Numbered from the stretch's first letter, positions 33,247 to 42,275 are shown. The stretch is DNA of 49,446 nucleotides from Candidatus Omnitrophota bacterium (GCA_020429915.1 JAGQKV010000018.1:197770-247215), one strand, 5' to 3'. Notes: generated from the sequence alone by a model not told the origin. Numbers and translations are program-made.

Positions 33247-34719
33247 CTAGTCGGATCCTTCCAATGACTCGACAAAAGAATCAACCAGATCCTGATCGAG
33301 TTTGTCACCCATCTTACGCAGCTCCTCGATTGCCGTTTCGTTGCTCAGGCGGTCACGATACGGACGGTCCGTGGTCAACGCATCGTAAATGTCGGCGATC
33401 GTCATGATCCGGACCAACGGCGTGATCTCTTCCCCCTTGAGCCCGTCGGGATAGCCGCTTCCGTCAAGCTTTTCATGGTGATGGCGGACCAGATCGCACA
33501 AGTGGCGCAGCGAGGTAATCGGCTTGATGATCGTCTCACCGATCTCGGGATGCCGCTTCATCAGGACCCACTCCTGATCATTCAACGGCCCCGGTTTGTT
33601 CAGCACTTCGTCGGGAATGCCGATCTTGCCCAAGTCATGCAGACGGGCGGCGTCACGCAGAGTCTTGATGTCGTCGTCATCCAGCCCCAGTTGTTTGGCA
33701 ATCATCACGCAGTACTTGGCCACCCGGTCCAGATGCCCGCGCGAATACCGGTCCTTCGCATCGACGGCCAGCGCCAGCGCGGAAATCGTCTCGAAATACG
33801 TCGTCTCGATGTCATGACTGAGAACGGAGTTCTCGATGGCCACGGCGGTTTGTGTGGCCAGATTAAAAAAGAGATTGATCTCGTCATTGTCGAACGTCCC
33901 TGACGGATCGCTGTGACTGAGGATCATCAACCCCTTGGGCTTTTCCCTGACGAGCAGCGGCGAACAAATGAAAGGCCCTTCCACAAACTTCTTCAGATAC
34001 CGGGACTGAAACTCGGGAAACGGTTCGAGAAAGACGCGCGGTCCTTTGGTCTTGAGGATCTCCTTCAGCCGGGAATCGTCCGGCACCCGGATGGCCCCCA
34101 CCTTGTAACCGGGATCACTTTGGATCCCCGAAGCCATCTTAAAAACAAGCTCCTTTTCTTCCCGGTTGTAAAGGAGGATCAATCCGCCTTTGCCGTTCAG
34201 AGCCTTGATGATCGTTTCCAGAATAAGTTCCAGGAAACTGTCGATATTCTGCATGTTGGAGATGCCGTGGCCGACGCGGGTCATGACCTCGTGCAGGGTC
34301 TTCTTGGTCAACTCCAGGCTGCGCACATTGTCTTCGAGCCGTTCGGTGATGGCCTGAAAGGACTGGGCCAGGGCAGTGATCTCGTTTTGTTCGCCGGCCA
34401 ACTCGGTCACCTTTTCCGGCGTCAGCACCCGCTGCAGGGCCTTGGTGCTGGCCTTGTTCAGATCGATCAGGGATTGGACGACCCTGCGCATGGATGCGTA
34501 GCCGATGATAACCCCGCAGGCTATGAAGATTAGTGCTACGTTAAAGGAGGTCTCGGTGATGACGATCTTGCCCTGAGTACGAAAATCCCAATAGAAGTAA
34601 AACAGCACCAGCATCGGGACGAGCGACATCAACAAAAAAAGGACCGTGAATTTGCGCATGATGGACGCATTTTCAATCGATCCTGTAAAGTGCGGTTTGT
34701 GTGAACTCTGTTCGGTCAT
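33247..34719 (-). CDS. membrane GAF/HD-GYP protein, probable c-di-GMP phosphodiesterase
   Basis: The 490-aa protein has two membrane helices (about 22-44 and 57-77) with a short periplasmic loop and a HAMP-like/coiled-coil linker (about 78-150). A GAF domain (about 155-298) precedes an HD-GYP domain (about 305-485). The HD-GYP residues are present: H361-D362 (RLHDLGKIGIP), H390, H413-H414 and GSGYPDGL (GYP at 422-424). Such domains hydrolyse c-di-GMP to pGpG or GMP. The N-terminal helices and GAF domain point to control by an envelope and/or small-molecule signal. There is no clear ribosome site before the ATG at 34719; a start at 34659 (MRKFTVLF) is an alternative. Confidence 0.92.
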   Translation of the reverse strand: MTEQSSHKPHFTGSIENASIMRKFTVLFLLMSLVPMLVLFYFYWDFRTQGKIVITETSFNVALIFIACGVIIGYASMRRVVQSLIDLNKASTKALQRVLTPEKVTELAGEQNEITALAQSFQAITERLEDNVRSLELTKKTLHEVMTRVGHGISNMQNIDSFLELILETIIKALNGKGGLILLYNREEKELVFKMASGIQSDPGYKVGAIRVPDDSRLKEILKTKGPRVFLEPFPEFQSRYLKKFVEGPFICSPLLVREKPKGLMILSHSDPSGTFDNDEINLFFNLATQTAVAIENSVLSHDIETTYFETISALALAVDAKDRYSRGHLDRVAKYCVMIAKQLGLDDDDIKTLRDAARLHDLGKIGIPDEVLNKPGPLNDQEWVLMKRHPEIGETIIKPITSLRHLCDLVRHHHEKLDGSGYPDGLKGEEITPLVRIMTIADIYDALTTDRPYRDRLSNETAIEELRKMGDKLDQDLVDSFVESLEGSD

Positions 34720-34811
34720 GATTAGGCGTTAATCAGGATTAGCCCGGGGTAATAATCATATTGTAGCGAGAATCACAGCAAATACCAGTTCAGATCATTA
34801 TTTTTTAATAC

Positions 34812-35438
34812 TTATTTCTTGGCTGCTCGCCTCCTTTTCAAAAGGATACCATGCAACTTGCGGGCCGCCAAACGGGATGTGCGGTCCCACTGAAAATAGA
34901 AGTTTTCGTCGTAAGTCCCCTTATAACTGACGCCCAGAATGGCCAGTTTGAATTCTTCGTACAGAAACGTCTTCAGGACCTTCTGCAGCTCCGGAAACGC
35001 GGTGGGATCGTCCACGTAATCATCGGTGTACTCCAAATGGTAGAACATGGTGGCCAGCGACTGGGTCTTCTTTTGCAGGCTGTCGATCTCGGACTTCAGG
35101 GCGTCGCGGTTTCGCGCCCGGTCGAGGATTTCGAAGACGTCATAGGTGGCCTTGACGATGTCGTCCTTGCCGATGGAGTAAAAGTAGAACAGGTACTCAG
35201 GGTCGTCGCTCATCTTTTTGACGATCTCCGTAACATCCTTCCGCTGGTACCCCAGGGGCAGGCTATAGTCGATCTGCACCGCCGGCCGCTCTTCGGCGAC
35301 CTGCTGGCTCACAAACGGCTTAAAGATCAGCAACAACACCAACACGGGGGCACCGAATATGAGTACGCCCAAAAACAGCTTCAGCAGACTTTTACCGAGG
35401 GTGGGACGCTGGGATTTTCTGTAATAACTTCGCTTCAT
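34812..35438 (-). CDS. single-pass membrane protein of unknown function
   Basis: The 208-aa product has a basic N-terminus, one membrane helix (about 18-40) and a soluble, mainly helical domain that should lie in the periplasm (IDSLQKKTQSLATMFYHL is coiled-coil-like). It ends in a basic tail (LLKRRRAAKK). No family is recognised. It lies 16 bases after the repeat-protein gene and before the HD-GYP gene, so the three may form one transcript. Confidence 0.7.
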   Translation of the reverse strand: MKRSYYRKSQRPTLGKSLLKLFLGVLIFGAPVLVLLLIFKPFVSQQVAEERPAVQIDYSLPLGYQRKDVTEIVKKMSDDPEYLFYFYSIGKDDIVKATYDVFEILDRARNRDALKSEIDSLQKKTQSLATMFYHLEYTDDYVDDPTAFPELQKVLKTFLYEEFKLAILGVSYKGTYDENFYFQWDRTSRLAARKLHGILLKRRRAAKK

Positions 35439-35454
35439 AGGTATCAGGTTGAAA

Positions 35455-36657
35455 TTACGGCGTGCGGCCGTCCGGTTGATCGAAATTGCGACGCTCGATG
35501 ATGGTTCCGTTCACGTACGTGTTTTCCTGCGCCAGATTGCCCTGCTCGTCAAAAAAGCGATGACGGCCGAACTTCTCGCCGTCGCGGTAAACTTCCTCGC
35601 TGCGCAGCTGTCCTCCGGCGAAAAAGCTCTTGCTTTCACCTTCAAGTTTTCCCGCCTTGATCGTCCAGCGCTGTTTCAGCTGCTGGTTCGGATAAAATTC
35701 TTCCAGCGTGCCGTCCTGTTTGTCGTTCACATATTTGCGCGACACCCACAGCTGGCCGTCCTCAAAATACTGCCGGGAATCGCCGCTCTCCCGGCCGTCG
35801 GTGTATTCCCGCTCCAGGCTGATCTGCCCGTTGGCGTAATAATGCCGGGTGGTACCGTGCTGCCGGTCTTTGCGGTAGGTCGCTTCGACCTTCAATTGAC
35901 CGTCCGGATAGAATTCCTGCGTCCGGCCGTCCAATTGACCGTCCCGGAAATCGCTTTTCAGAATCACTTCGCCCGTTGGCGAGTAGGCGATCGATGTCCC
36001 GTCGAGCTGATCGTGTCTGAAGGTCGCCTCCCATTTAAGAGTCCCGTCGGGATAAAATATCTTGGCCGGACCGTCGCGCTCACCGTCTTTATACGACCAC
36101 TCTGCCTCGAGACTTCCGTCGTCCCGGTATTCCTTCAGCGGACCGTCCCAACGCTCATGACGGTACGTGGCTTCGCTCTTCAACGTGCCGTCTTCATAGT
36201 ATTCGCGGCTTTCCCCCTCCAACAGGCCGGTCCGAAAATTGAGAATGAACTGGGTCTTGCCGTTGGGGAAAAAGTACTCGCTCTGCCCGTTTAATTGGTC
36301 GCCCTCATATCGTTCACGCGACTTTAACGTGCCATCAGCATAGAATTCGCGGCTCTCGCCTTCCAGAATCCCGTCGGCATACTGTTTTTCTTCGGCCGCG
36401 CCGCCGTCCTCGTGATAGCTGCGGAAAAGACCGTGAAGCTGCCCATCGCGGTACTCGGCCTCACTTTTCAGCCGGCCGTCGCGAAAGTAAGTCAGGCTGC
36501 GGCCGTGACGCACACCCTCACGATATATGTGGCGGGCCTTGAGCGCGCCGTGCTCGTAAAACTCTTCAATGGGACCGTTAAGGGTGGTATCGGATTGGGC
36601 GGTGCAAACCGAACAGAACAGCAGGAGCGGAAGAAGTGTTAGCGAAAGTGTCTTCAT
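35455..36657 (-). CDS. exported MORN/YwqK-type repeat protein
   Basis: The 400-aa product has a signal peptide (cleavage after CTA, residue 20). About fifteen repeats of 23-24 residues follow, with the pattern G-x-x-x-E-[FY]-Y-x-D-G-x-L-K-x-E-x-x-Y-[RK]-D-G-x-x-[HD]-G (for example EFYPDGQLKVEATYRKDRQHG). Such repeats form a long beta-hairpin stack, as in MORN proteins and the YwqK family. The common database label toxin-antitoxin YwqK antitoxin does not imply a toxin here and none is adjacent. It probably acts as a binding or structural protein outside the inner membrane. Confidence 0.88.
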   Translation of the reverse strand: MKTLSLTLLPLLLFCSVCTAQSDTTLNGPIEEFYEHGALKARHIYREGVRHGRSLTYFRDGRLKSEAEYRDGQLHGLFRSYHEDGGAAEEKQYADGILEGESREFYADGTLKSRERYEGDQLNGQSEYFFPNGKTQFILNFRTGLLEGESREYYEDGTLKSEATYRHERWDGPLKEYRDDGSLEAEWSYKDGERDGPAKIFYPDGTLKWEATFRHDQLDGTSIAYSPTGEVILKSDFRDGQLDGRTQEFYPDGQLKVEATYRKDRQHGTTRHYYANGQISLEREYTDGRESGDSRQYFEDGQLWVSRKYVNDKQDGTLEEFYPNQQLKQRWTIKAGKLEGESKSFFAGGQLRSEEVYRDGEKFGRHRFFDEQGNLAQENTYVNGTIIERRNFDQPDGRTP

Positions 36658-36801
36658 ATCGGGTCGCCGGCAAGGATTGAATCGGTTGATGAAAGGCTGA
36701 AACGCGCAAACGGCTCGGGCAATATGTACCTGAAGATGCTGCTTCGTGAGGTGAGCGGCTCCCGATCACCTGACGGCGCAGGAATGACCAATCTTCTTCG
36801 T

Positions 36802-36826
36802 AGCTCCCCGCACACGGCGGGGAGCT
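36802..36826 (-). terminator. hairpin after tRNA-Ser, candidate terminator
   Basis: AGCTCCCCGC and GCGGGGAGCT form a perfect 10-bp stem with a 5-base loop, 13 bases beyond the tRNA 3' end. No U tract follows on the minus strand (ACGAAGAAG), so termination or 3'-end protection is only suggested. Confidence 0.45.
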
Positions 36827-36839
36827 GGGGAAGAATAAA

Positions 36840-36927
36840 TGGCGGAGAGGCAGAGATTCGAACTCTGGGAACCTTTCGGCTCAACGGTTTTCAAGACCGC
36901 CGCTTTCGACCACTCAGCCACCTCTCC
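36840..36927 (-). tRNA. tRNA-Ser (UGA anticodon)
   Basis: An 88-base gene that folds as a class II tRNA. The acceptor GGAGAGG (36927-36921) pairs with CCTCTCC (36850-36844). GTGGCTGAGTGG forms the D region, the anticodon loop is CTTGAAA (anticodon TGA), the variable arm is long (GAGCCGAAAGGTTC), and the T loop is GTTCGAATC. The discriminator is G73 and CCA is encoded (36842-36840). A promoter lies about 90 bases upstream at 37046-37019. serS is nearby on the same strand. Confidence 0.97.
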
Positions 36928-37018
36928 GATAACTTTCAAAAGAACTCGCACGGCCGAACTCCCGGCAGGAGAACCGCTTGGGACCGTGCGTGTAAAATCC
37001 GGGTAAAGAGTCCCTAAT

Positions 37019-37046
37019 AATATAGGTATAAATTCTGATATGTCAA
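37019..37046 (-). promoter_or_regulatory. sigma70-like promoter of tRNA-Ser
   Basis: On the minus strand TTGACA (37046-37041) and TATATT (37024-37019) are separated by 16 bases; TATTAT two bases further gives an 18-base spacer. The predicted start is near 37012, giving a leader of about 85 bases before the tRNA. Confidence 0.65.
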
Positions 37047-37052
37047 CGGATT

Positions 37053-37436
37053 TTATTCAGGCGGCAGGTCTTCGAAGATGACGGCTTCCCCCCGAAAGCG
37101 GAACATATGGGCCTGATGCCCCTCGCCCTGTTCGCGCCGGACACGGATCACGGCGTTGGCCCCCAATTCCTTTGCCTCTTCGGCCAGGTCGAGCATGGCC
37201 TCACGGGCCACGTACTGGGCGTACTGATCCCGCAGGCCGGTGTCCGTGGTGTACTCCCCGAAGACCTCACCTAAACTGCGGTAGGGATAATCCCCGGGAG
37301 GAACCCCCTGGTAGGCGCGCAGCGCCGGCCCTTTGGGGGCGGTCGCGCATCCGACCATAAGCAGTATCCCGGCCAGATACGTCAGCACGTTGCGTCGTTT
37401 GAATCGGGTTGTCATAAGGAAAATCCGCGGCTTCAT
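37053..37436 (-). CDS. small lipoprotein (YbjQ-like segment)
   Basis: The 127-aa frame encodes a type II signal with lipobox LMVGC (C30 from the first ATG, C23 from the ATG at 37415). After a short linker comes a compact domain with [20 protein letters not shown], which resembles the E-A-x-x-L-G-A-N-A-V motif of the YbjQ/RcsF-like family. It then ends in [13 protein letters not shown]. The first ATG overlaps the serS stop by four bases. The ATG at 37415 gives a more usual lipoprotein signal length, and neither has a strong ribosome site. The function is unknown; an envelope role is likely. Confidence 0.75.
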   Translation of the reverse strand: MKPRIFLMTTRFKRRNVLTYLAGILLMVGCATAPKGPALRAYQGVPPGDYPYRSLGEVFGEYTTDTGLRDQYAQYVAREAMLDLAEEAKELGANAVIRVRREQGEGHQAHMFRFRGEAVIFEDLPPE

Positions 37437-38710
37437 CCGCGGCGGGAGATCTTTTCCATCCCCCCCATATACGGCCGCAGGACCTCGGGGATAATGACTT
37501 CGCCGTCGGCGGTTTGGTAATTCTCGAGGATGGCGACCACACAGCGGGCCAGGGCGACGCCGGAGCCGTTGAGGGTGTGCACCAGGGTCGGCTTCTTGAC
37601 ATCGCCGCCCTTGTAACGGATGTTGGCGCGCCGCGCCTGGAAGTCTTCGAAATTCGAACAGCTGGACACTTCCAGATACTTGTCCATCCCGGCCGCGTGC
37701 GCCTCGATGTCAAAACACTTGGCCGCGGCGAAACTCAAGTCCCCGCTGGCCAACAGCAAGACGCGGTAAGGCAGCTTCAAAAGCTGAAAAATCTTCTCGG
37801 CATTGGCCACCAGTTTCTCGAGCTCATCATACGAACTCTCGGGCTCGACGAATTTGACCAGCTCCACCTTGTCGAACTGATGCACGCGGATCATCCCGCG
37901 CGTATCCTTCCCGTAAGACCCGGCCTCGCGCCGGAAACAGCTGGTGTAGGCGGTGTAATAAACGGGCAATTCCTCGGTCTTCAAGACCTCATCGCGGTGA
38001 ATATTGGTGACGGGAACCTCGGCCGTCGGGATCAGATAAAACGGATCATCCTGCAACTTGTACATATCCTCGGCCATCTTGGGCAACTGACCGGTACCCG
38101 TCATGGAATCGGCGTTGACCAGGACCGGCGGAAACACTTCCGTGTAACCGTGTTCGCGGGTATGTACATCGAGCATAAAATTGATCAACGCCCGCTCCAG
38201 CCGCGCGCCCGCCCCCTTGAACAGGATAAAACCGGCGCCCGAAATCTTGGCCGCGCGTTTAAAGTCGATAATATCCAGGGCCTCGGCAAGTTCAATGTGC
38301 GTCTTGGGTTTGAAATCGAAAGTCACCGGCTCGCCCCAGGTGCGTACCACCTCATTTTTATCTTCACCGCCGACCGGGACCGATGCGTGCGGCAGATTGG
38401 GAATGCCGATGATCTGCTCCTTGATCGAGTTCTGCAGTTCCTGGACCTGCGGCTCCAGGGCCTTGATCTTGTCGGAGATGACCTTCATCGCCGCGATCTT
38501 CGGTTTGGGGTCCTCCTTGGCGGCAATGGCCTGACTGATCTCGTCGTTGGCCGCGTTCTTTTCGCTGCGCAGGTCGTCCAGGTCCGTCATCAGCTCGCGC
38601 ATGCGTTTGTCGTTGGCGAGAATGGCCTCGATATCGACGGAGAAATTCTTTTTGGCCAGCCCCTCACGCACAGCGGCGGCATCATCGCGGATCAATTTAA
38701 TATCAAACAT
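37433..38710 (-). CDS. serS: seryl-tRNA synthetase
   Basis: The 425-aa protein is full length. The N-terminal coiled-coil tRNA-binding arm spans about 30-100, and the start [12 protein letters not shown] is typical. Class II motif 2 is [20 protein letters not shown], followed by [10 protein letters not shown]. The serine-site region has [13 protein letters not shown]. Motif 3 is [20 protein letters not shown] and ends with the usual [10 protein letters not shown]. It charges tRNA-Ser with serine in the cytoplasm. It lies five bases after a receiver-protein gene and overlaps a lipoprotein gene. There is no T-box or other leader in the five bases upstream. The cognate tRNA-Ser gene is about 500 bases downstream on the same strand. 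Confidence 0.98.
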   Translation of the reverse strand: MFDIKLIRDDAAAVREGLAKKNFSVDIEAILANDKRMRELMTDLDDLRSEKNAANDEISQAIAAKEDPKPKIAAMKVISDKIKALEPQVQELQNSIKEQIIGIPNLPHASVPVGGEDKNEVVRTWGEPVTFDFKPKTHIELAEALDIIDFKRAAKISGAGFILFKGAGARLERALINFMLDVHTREHGYTEVFPPVLVNADSMTGTGQLPKMAEDMYKLQDDPFYLIPTAEVPVTNIHRDEVLKTEELPVYYTAYTSCFRREAGSYGKDTRGMIRVHQFDKVELVKFVEPESSYDELEKLVANAEKIFQLLKLPYRVLLLASGDLSFAAAKCFDIEAHAAGMDKYLEVSSCSNFEDFQARRANIRYKGGDVKKPTLVHTLNGSGVALARCVVAILENYQTADGEVIIPEVLRPYMGGMEKISRRG

Positions 38711-38715
38711 GGAGA

Positions 38716-39156
38716 TTACCTTTGCTGGTCATCGTGAAAGTGCCGGGACAGGATTTCGTCGATCTGGCTGGCAAGCAGGCGCGGATTGATGGGTTTGCAC
38801 ATATAGTTCTCGGTATTGGGTCCGTCGAAAAAGTCGATCACCTTGGCCGGAGAATTGTCGCCGGTCAGAAAGATCACAGGGATGTTGGAGGTTTCGTCAT
38901 GGTCCCGCAGACGTTTGCACATTTCGACACCGTCCATATTGGGCATGTGACAGTCGGACAAAATCAAATCCGGAATCTCGGAGAGCGCGACGTGGTAGCC
39001 GATCTCGCCGTCCACCGCGGTCAGTACGCGGCAGCCCAGCCGGTCCAGGGCCTTGGCCACGATCTTGCGGTCCACTTCGTTATCGTCGACGATGAGTATT
39101 TTGCGGTCCTGATACTTCCTGTCGGCAGGAAACAAATTTTGAAGGAATTTGAACAT
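38716..39156 (-). CDS. stand-alone receiver-domain protein
   Basis: From the ATG at 39156 the product is 146 aa. It has a hydrophobic and basic N-terminal helix ([10 protein letters not shown]), then a complete receiver domain with D24-D25, D68 ([11 protein letters not shown]), a threonine in FLTGD and a lysine in CKPIN. There is no output domain. An upstream in-frame ATG at 39219 lies on the -10 element of the promoter and has no ribosome site, so it is rejected. It is the first gene of the operon leading into serS, an unusual coupling of a two-component protein to an essential synthetase. Confidence 0.85.
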   Translation of the reverse strand: MFKFLQNLFPADRKYQDRKILIVDDNEVDRKIVAKALDRLGCRVLTAVDGEIGYHVALSEIPDLILSDCHMPNMDGVEMCKRLRDHDETSNIPVIFLTGDNSPAKVIDFFDGPNTENYMCKPINPRLLASQIDEILSRHFHDDQQR

Positions 39157-39218
39157 CAGTGGGTTGCTTTCCTGAAAACCCGTCGGCCAAATTGTTGTAA
39201 CTGTTAAGAACTCTATCA

Positions 39219-39247
39219 TTTATAACACACATGCCGGGGAAAATCAA
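39219..39247 (-). promoter_or_regulatory. sigma70-like promoter of the receiver/serS operon
   Basis: On the minus strand TTGATT (39247-39242), a 17-base spacer and TATAAA (39224-39219) form a good match. The -35 overlaps the stop codon region of the upstream lipoprotein gene. The transcript would start near 39212. Confidence 0.6.
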
Positions 39248-39798
39248 AGCCCTTTAAATGTGTCGAGAAAATGGTCGAATACCGCCCGGTTATGCTCGAA
39301 ATAATGTTCTGTAAGTCCTTCGTAAACAATATGATACATCCACTTTTCCTGCGCGTAGCCGCACCGCACCCCGCTGATTCCGATCCCCTGATGGTTTGTG
39401 TAGCGGTACTCAAGACAATATCCGGGCAGCCCCGATATGGTGACGGGACGATTGGCCAGCAGGTGAAAGTCGGTCACCCGCATATCGGACTGCAGGATAT
39501 CCAGCTGCAGTTCCGCCAGTGCCCACGGCTCCATGTCCGCGGTAAAACGCTGTTTGTTTGTCGCCAGGTCGCGCCCGAGTTTGTCGCGTTTGACCAGGAT
39601 GTAGTCGATGGTAAACCCGTCGCGGCTGATGATAAAGGCGTCGGAAAGCGGATCGCGGTACCAGTCGGCGGCGTTAATTTCGGCGCGGAACTTTTCCCCG
39701 CCGTCGCTCACCGGTCCGGACGGCAGCGGTGAATAAATCGCGCAGCCGCCGAGCACGACGGTCAACGCAAGCGGGAACAGCCGGCGGTCAACGCGCAT
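39244..39798 (-). CDS. lipoprotein of unknown function
   Basis: The 184-aa product has a lipoprotein signal with lipobox VLGGC (C19). The domain that follows has W-Y-R-D-P-L-S-D-A and F-T-I-D-Y-I-L-V-K-R, and ends in FDHFLDTFKGL. Similar short lipoproteins in other diderms are uncharacterised. It overlaps the M48 peptidase gene by 11 bases. With the two upstream genes it forms a three-lipoprotein operon, so a common envelope role is likely. Confidence 0.75.
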   Translation of the reverse strand: MRVDRRLFPLALTVVLGGCAIYSPLPSGPVSDGGEKFRAEINAADWYRDPLSDAFIISRDGFTIDYILVKRDKLGRDLATNKQRFTADMEPWALAELQLDILQSDMRVTDFHLLANRPVTISGLPGYCLEYRYTNHQGIGISGVRCGYAQEKWMYHIVYEGLTEHYFEHNRAVFDHFLDTFKGL

Positions 39799-40975
39799 CG
39801 GTCCACTCCGTGTAGTAAGCCAGGTCCGGGGCGCCGGGATTCAATGTGGCGTAGCGTTGCAACGCGGCAGCGGCCCCGTCGGAGTCACCCACCTTGAGCA
39901 GCACCTGCCCCTTCCCCCGCCACGCCTCCGGCAATCCGGGGTCCAGCGCCAACGCGTCGTCGTACATGGTCAGGGCCTTACCGAAGTCGGCGCGATCCTT
40001 GACGCGGCGCTGCGGTTCCTCCGGCGTGGTAATACGTTTGCGGAAGATCTCGCCCTTTAACCAGTAACCGCGGGCGTCATTGGAATACCGGCTGGCGTAA
40101 ATCTCGACACGCTCCAGGGCCGTGGTGAACATTCCCTTGCGGATCCAGGAACGGATCGCGGCCAGCCGCACCTCCCGTGTGGCGTCCAGAAAACGGTCCC
40201 GGTTCATCAAAGTCCCGCGCGGTCGTCCGGCCGGCAACGCGCTGATCAGGCTTTCAAAATGCGTGACGCGGTTGCGGATGCGCGGATGCGACGAAAAGAA
40301 CTGCGGCGTGCGGATGCCTTCCTTGATAATGAATTTCTCGATGCGCTGAAACAGCAGAACCGCCTGTCCCGGTGAGTACTCCCGCCGCAAAAAGGCCTCG
40401 AAACCGTGCTCGTCGGCCTGACTTTCGAACTGCTGGGAAAATCCGGTGACCGCAGCGAGATGACCGATCGAGCTGAAGGGCACGATCAGATTGATCGATC
40501 CGAAAAACGCGGCGTTGCTGGCTGCGGAGCGGCGCGCCAGCAGCTGGTGCCGCTCGAGGATATGGGTGAGCTCATGCCCGAGGACGATGGCCAGCTGGGC
40601 CTCGTTGTCCATCATGCCCAGCATGGCCGTGGTGATGTAGATCCGCCCGTCGGGCATCGCGTAGGCGTTGACCAGGGCGTCGTCGATGATCTTGACCTGG
40701 ATTTCCAGGTGATCGGCCTCGAACCCGACCGGCAGCATGAATTCCGTCACCTGGGTCAGATAACGTTCAAGATCCGGATCGGTATACAACACACCGCTGG
40801 CGTCGATCTGGCGGTTGAATTCCGCGGTACGGTTGAACAACCGCTGTTCATCGTCATAGACTTCAAAACCGGTTTGGTTGACGTCCGGCAGGTCCGTGGT
40901 CGCGCAGCCGCTCAACAGGACGGCCGCGGCCGCCACGCTCATGGTGCCGGCGCGGAGAAATCGGCGAACATCCAT
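39788..40975 (-). CDS. M48-family metalloprotease lipoprotein (BepA/LoiP-like)
   Basis: The 395-aa product has a lipoprotein signal (lipobox LLSGC, C24). The M48 catalytic region has H134-E-L-T-H138 (LGHELTHILERHQ) and the third zinc ligand in FESQADEHGFEAF (about residue 188). An S-S-H-P motif follows, and the C-terminal part is TPR-like (about 290-390). The family degrades or helps assemble outer-membrane proteins. The start at 40975 keeps a basic n-region (MDVRRFLRAG) and has AAAGGA eight bases before it. The ATG at 40942 would leave too short a signal. It overlaps its neighbours on both sides. Confidence 0.92.
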   Translation of the reverse strand: MDVRRFLRAGTMSVAAAAVLLSGCATTDLPDVNQTGFEVYDDEQRLFNRTAEFNRQIDASGVLYTDPDLERYLTQVTEFMLPVGFEADHLEIQVKIIDDALVNAYAMPDGRIYITTAMLGMMDNEAQLAIVLGHELTHILERHQLLARRSAASNAAFFGSINLIVPFSSIGHLAAVTGFSQQFESQADEHGFEAFLRREYSPGQAVLLFQRIEKFIIKEGIRTPQFFSSHPRIRNRVTHFESLISALPAGRPRGTLMNRDRFLDATREVRLAAIRSWIRKGMFTTALERVEIYASRYSNDARGYWLKGEIFRKRITTPEEPQRRVKDRADFGKALTMYDDALALDPGLPEAWRGKGQVLLKVGDSDGAAAALQRYATLNPGAPDLAYYTEWTDAR

Positions 40976-41649
40976 TCGACCGTCCTTTCAACGTCAGTTG
41001 CGCTACGCAGGTTCAGATTTTCAAAAGGGGCGCTTCGTTTGAGCCACAAATAGTCACCGGTCTCGGCGTCAATGAGCGCCATGATCATGGAATCATAGCC
41101 ATAATCGACCAGACCCAGGTTGGCCGCCGCCACCCATTTGCGGCCGGCCGTGCTGGTATTGTCGGTGCCGTAGACAAACAGCAGCGCGTCGGCGTTAAAC
41201 AACTTGGCCAACTCGGCCGCGCCCGGGCCGAGGGTGTAATCAAAACCGGAGACCTTGGACGGAAAAGCCGTGACGTCGAAGCCGTGGCGCATAGCCGCGC
41301 CGGTCACGGTTTCGAACAGCGCGCGGTATTTGCGCCACAGCGGTTGATAGTACTGAAGCAGATAATCCTGCTCGGCAAATACCAGGTTGAGGCCTTCCTC
41401 TTCTTCCAGCCGTTTGGTCACAGCGGCGCTGAGCAACTCCTGTGCCTTGTCGCGCCACTCATCGATGAGCTCGGCGTTGCCGCCGGCCTGCACCTGAAAG
41501 AGGTTGAGCTTCATCGGCATAACCGCCACCGTCCGCAATTGCGGGCGCCGCCGGGCATAGTCCGGCGCGGTCAGCGTGGTGCCGCCGGTGGCGGCACAGC
41601 CGGTCAGGGCAAAGGCCATGATCATGAGGGAAATTCCGGTCCTGGGCAT
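40939..41649 (-). CDS. lipoprotein of unknown function
   Basis: The 236-aa product has a lipoprotein signal with lipobox ALTGC (C18). A domain begins with RTVAVMPMKLNLF and includes a helix with AQELLSAAVTKRLEEEEG. Later segments are ADALLFVYGTDN and IMALIDAETGDYLW. The outline recalls CsgG/DUF4136-type outer-membrane lipoproteins that bind or assemble envelope components, but the match is weak. It is the first gene of the lipoprotein/M48 operon and overlaps the M48 gene by 37 bases. Confidence 0.72.
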   Translation of the reverse strand: MPRTGISLMIMAFALTGCAATGGTTLTAPDYARRRPQLRTVAVMPMKLNLFQVQAGGNAELIDEWRDKAQELLSAAVTKRLEEEEGLNLVFAEQDYLLQYYQPLWRKYRALFETVTGAAMRHGFDVTAFPSKVSGFDYTLGPGAAELAKLFNADALLFVYGTDNTSTAGRKWVAAANLGLVDYGYDSMIMALIDAETGDYLWLKRSAPFENLNLRSATDVERTVEWMFADFSAPAP

Positions 41650-41656
41650 GCCCGGA

Positions 41657-42085
41657 TTATAGCGTAAAACGGCGAATTTTCAAACCGGGAATAAAACGGT
41701 AGTCTCCCGCATTTCCCGTGAAGAAGCACAGGTCCGCACACCGGGCGGTGGCTGCCACGAGCGCGTCGGCCATTATCATTCCGTGACTGAGCGCGAATGC
41801 CTCCAGGAAGGACAGCGCCTTGACGGTAACGGGCACATCCATAACGTGGTGGATAATTTGCGGCTGAGCCAGAAAAGCCTTGATGGCCTTCAATTCCCGG
41901 CGGCTGCGGGCCCCCTGGATCAGCTCCATCACCGTGACCGAACTCACCGCGTAGGTCTTCAGCCGGTTGAGCGCGCGGCGTGCTTTGTCATTGCCGCGCA
42001 TGCACCAGATCAGCACGTCCGTATCAACGAGAACGGTCGCGGCGTCTCTGGTCGTGGACGTATTGGGTCGGGTCTTGGATATCAT
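41657..42085 (-). CDS. PIN-domain toxin (VapC-like)
   Basis: The 142-aa product starts at 42085 behind AAGGACCGGG. After about 17 variable residues it has the PIN core: D20 in LVDTDVLIW, E in VMELIQGARS, D in MADALVAATA and the final acid/N motif FFTGNAGDYRF. These acidic residues form the metal site of VapC-like RNases. It overlaps the antitoxin gene by 62 bases, more than usual. A longer frame up to 42175 lacks a ribosome site. It is the likely toxin of the pair. Confidence 0.85.
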   Translation of the reverse strand: MISKTRPNTSTTRDAATVLVDTDVLIWCMRGNDKARRALNRLKTYAVSSVTVMELIQGARSRRELKAIKAFLAQPQIIHHVMDVPVTVKALSFLEAFALSHGMIMADALVAATARCADLCFFTGNAGDYRFIPGLKIRRFTL

Positions 42086-42263
42086 CCCGGTCCTTCCATA
42101 AGTTGTAGAGACTCTCGTGGCTGACGGCGGGAACGCCGTCCGTAACAGGCACGATCTTGGCGTACGGTTTGCCATGTTTAGTGACCGTGACCGTCTTGCC
42201 CTGCGATACCAAATCGAGGATTTCCTTCAGTTCCATGCGTAACTGCTTGATGCTGGTTTCCAC
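42024..42263 (-). CDS. PHD/YefM-type antitoxin
   Basis: The 79-aa product starts at the GTG at 42263, directly after AAGGAGGGGGT; an in-frame ATG at 42296 lies inside the operator repeats and is rejected. It shows the PHD pattern: a short N-terminal beta-helix part (ETSIKQLRMELKEILDLVSQ) with GKTVTVTKHGKPYAKIVPV, then an acidic C-terminal tail (LWKDRDDIQDP) that would bind the PIN toxin. It probably represses its own operon through the repeats at 42276-42296. Confidence 0.85.
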   Translation of the reverse strand: METSIKQLRMELKEILDLVSQGKTVTVTKHGKPYAKIVPVTDGVPAVSHESLYNLWKDRDDIQDPTQYVHDQRRRDRSR

Positions 42264-42275
42264 ACCCCCTCCTTT

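Noticed and set aside
35500-36600. CRISPR-like or tandem DNA repeat
   Set aside because: The periodicity comes from degenerate protein repeats; the DNA units differ and no spacer structure is present.
35455-36657. Toxin-antitoxin system YwqK as a functional label
   Set aside because: The label comes from repeat similarity; no toxin gene is adjacent and the protein has a signal peptide.
38711-38715. T-box or serine-sensing leader before serS
   Set aside because: Only five bases separate serS from the upstream receiver gene, so no leader can fit.
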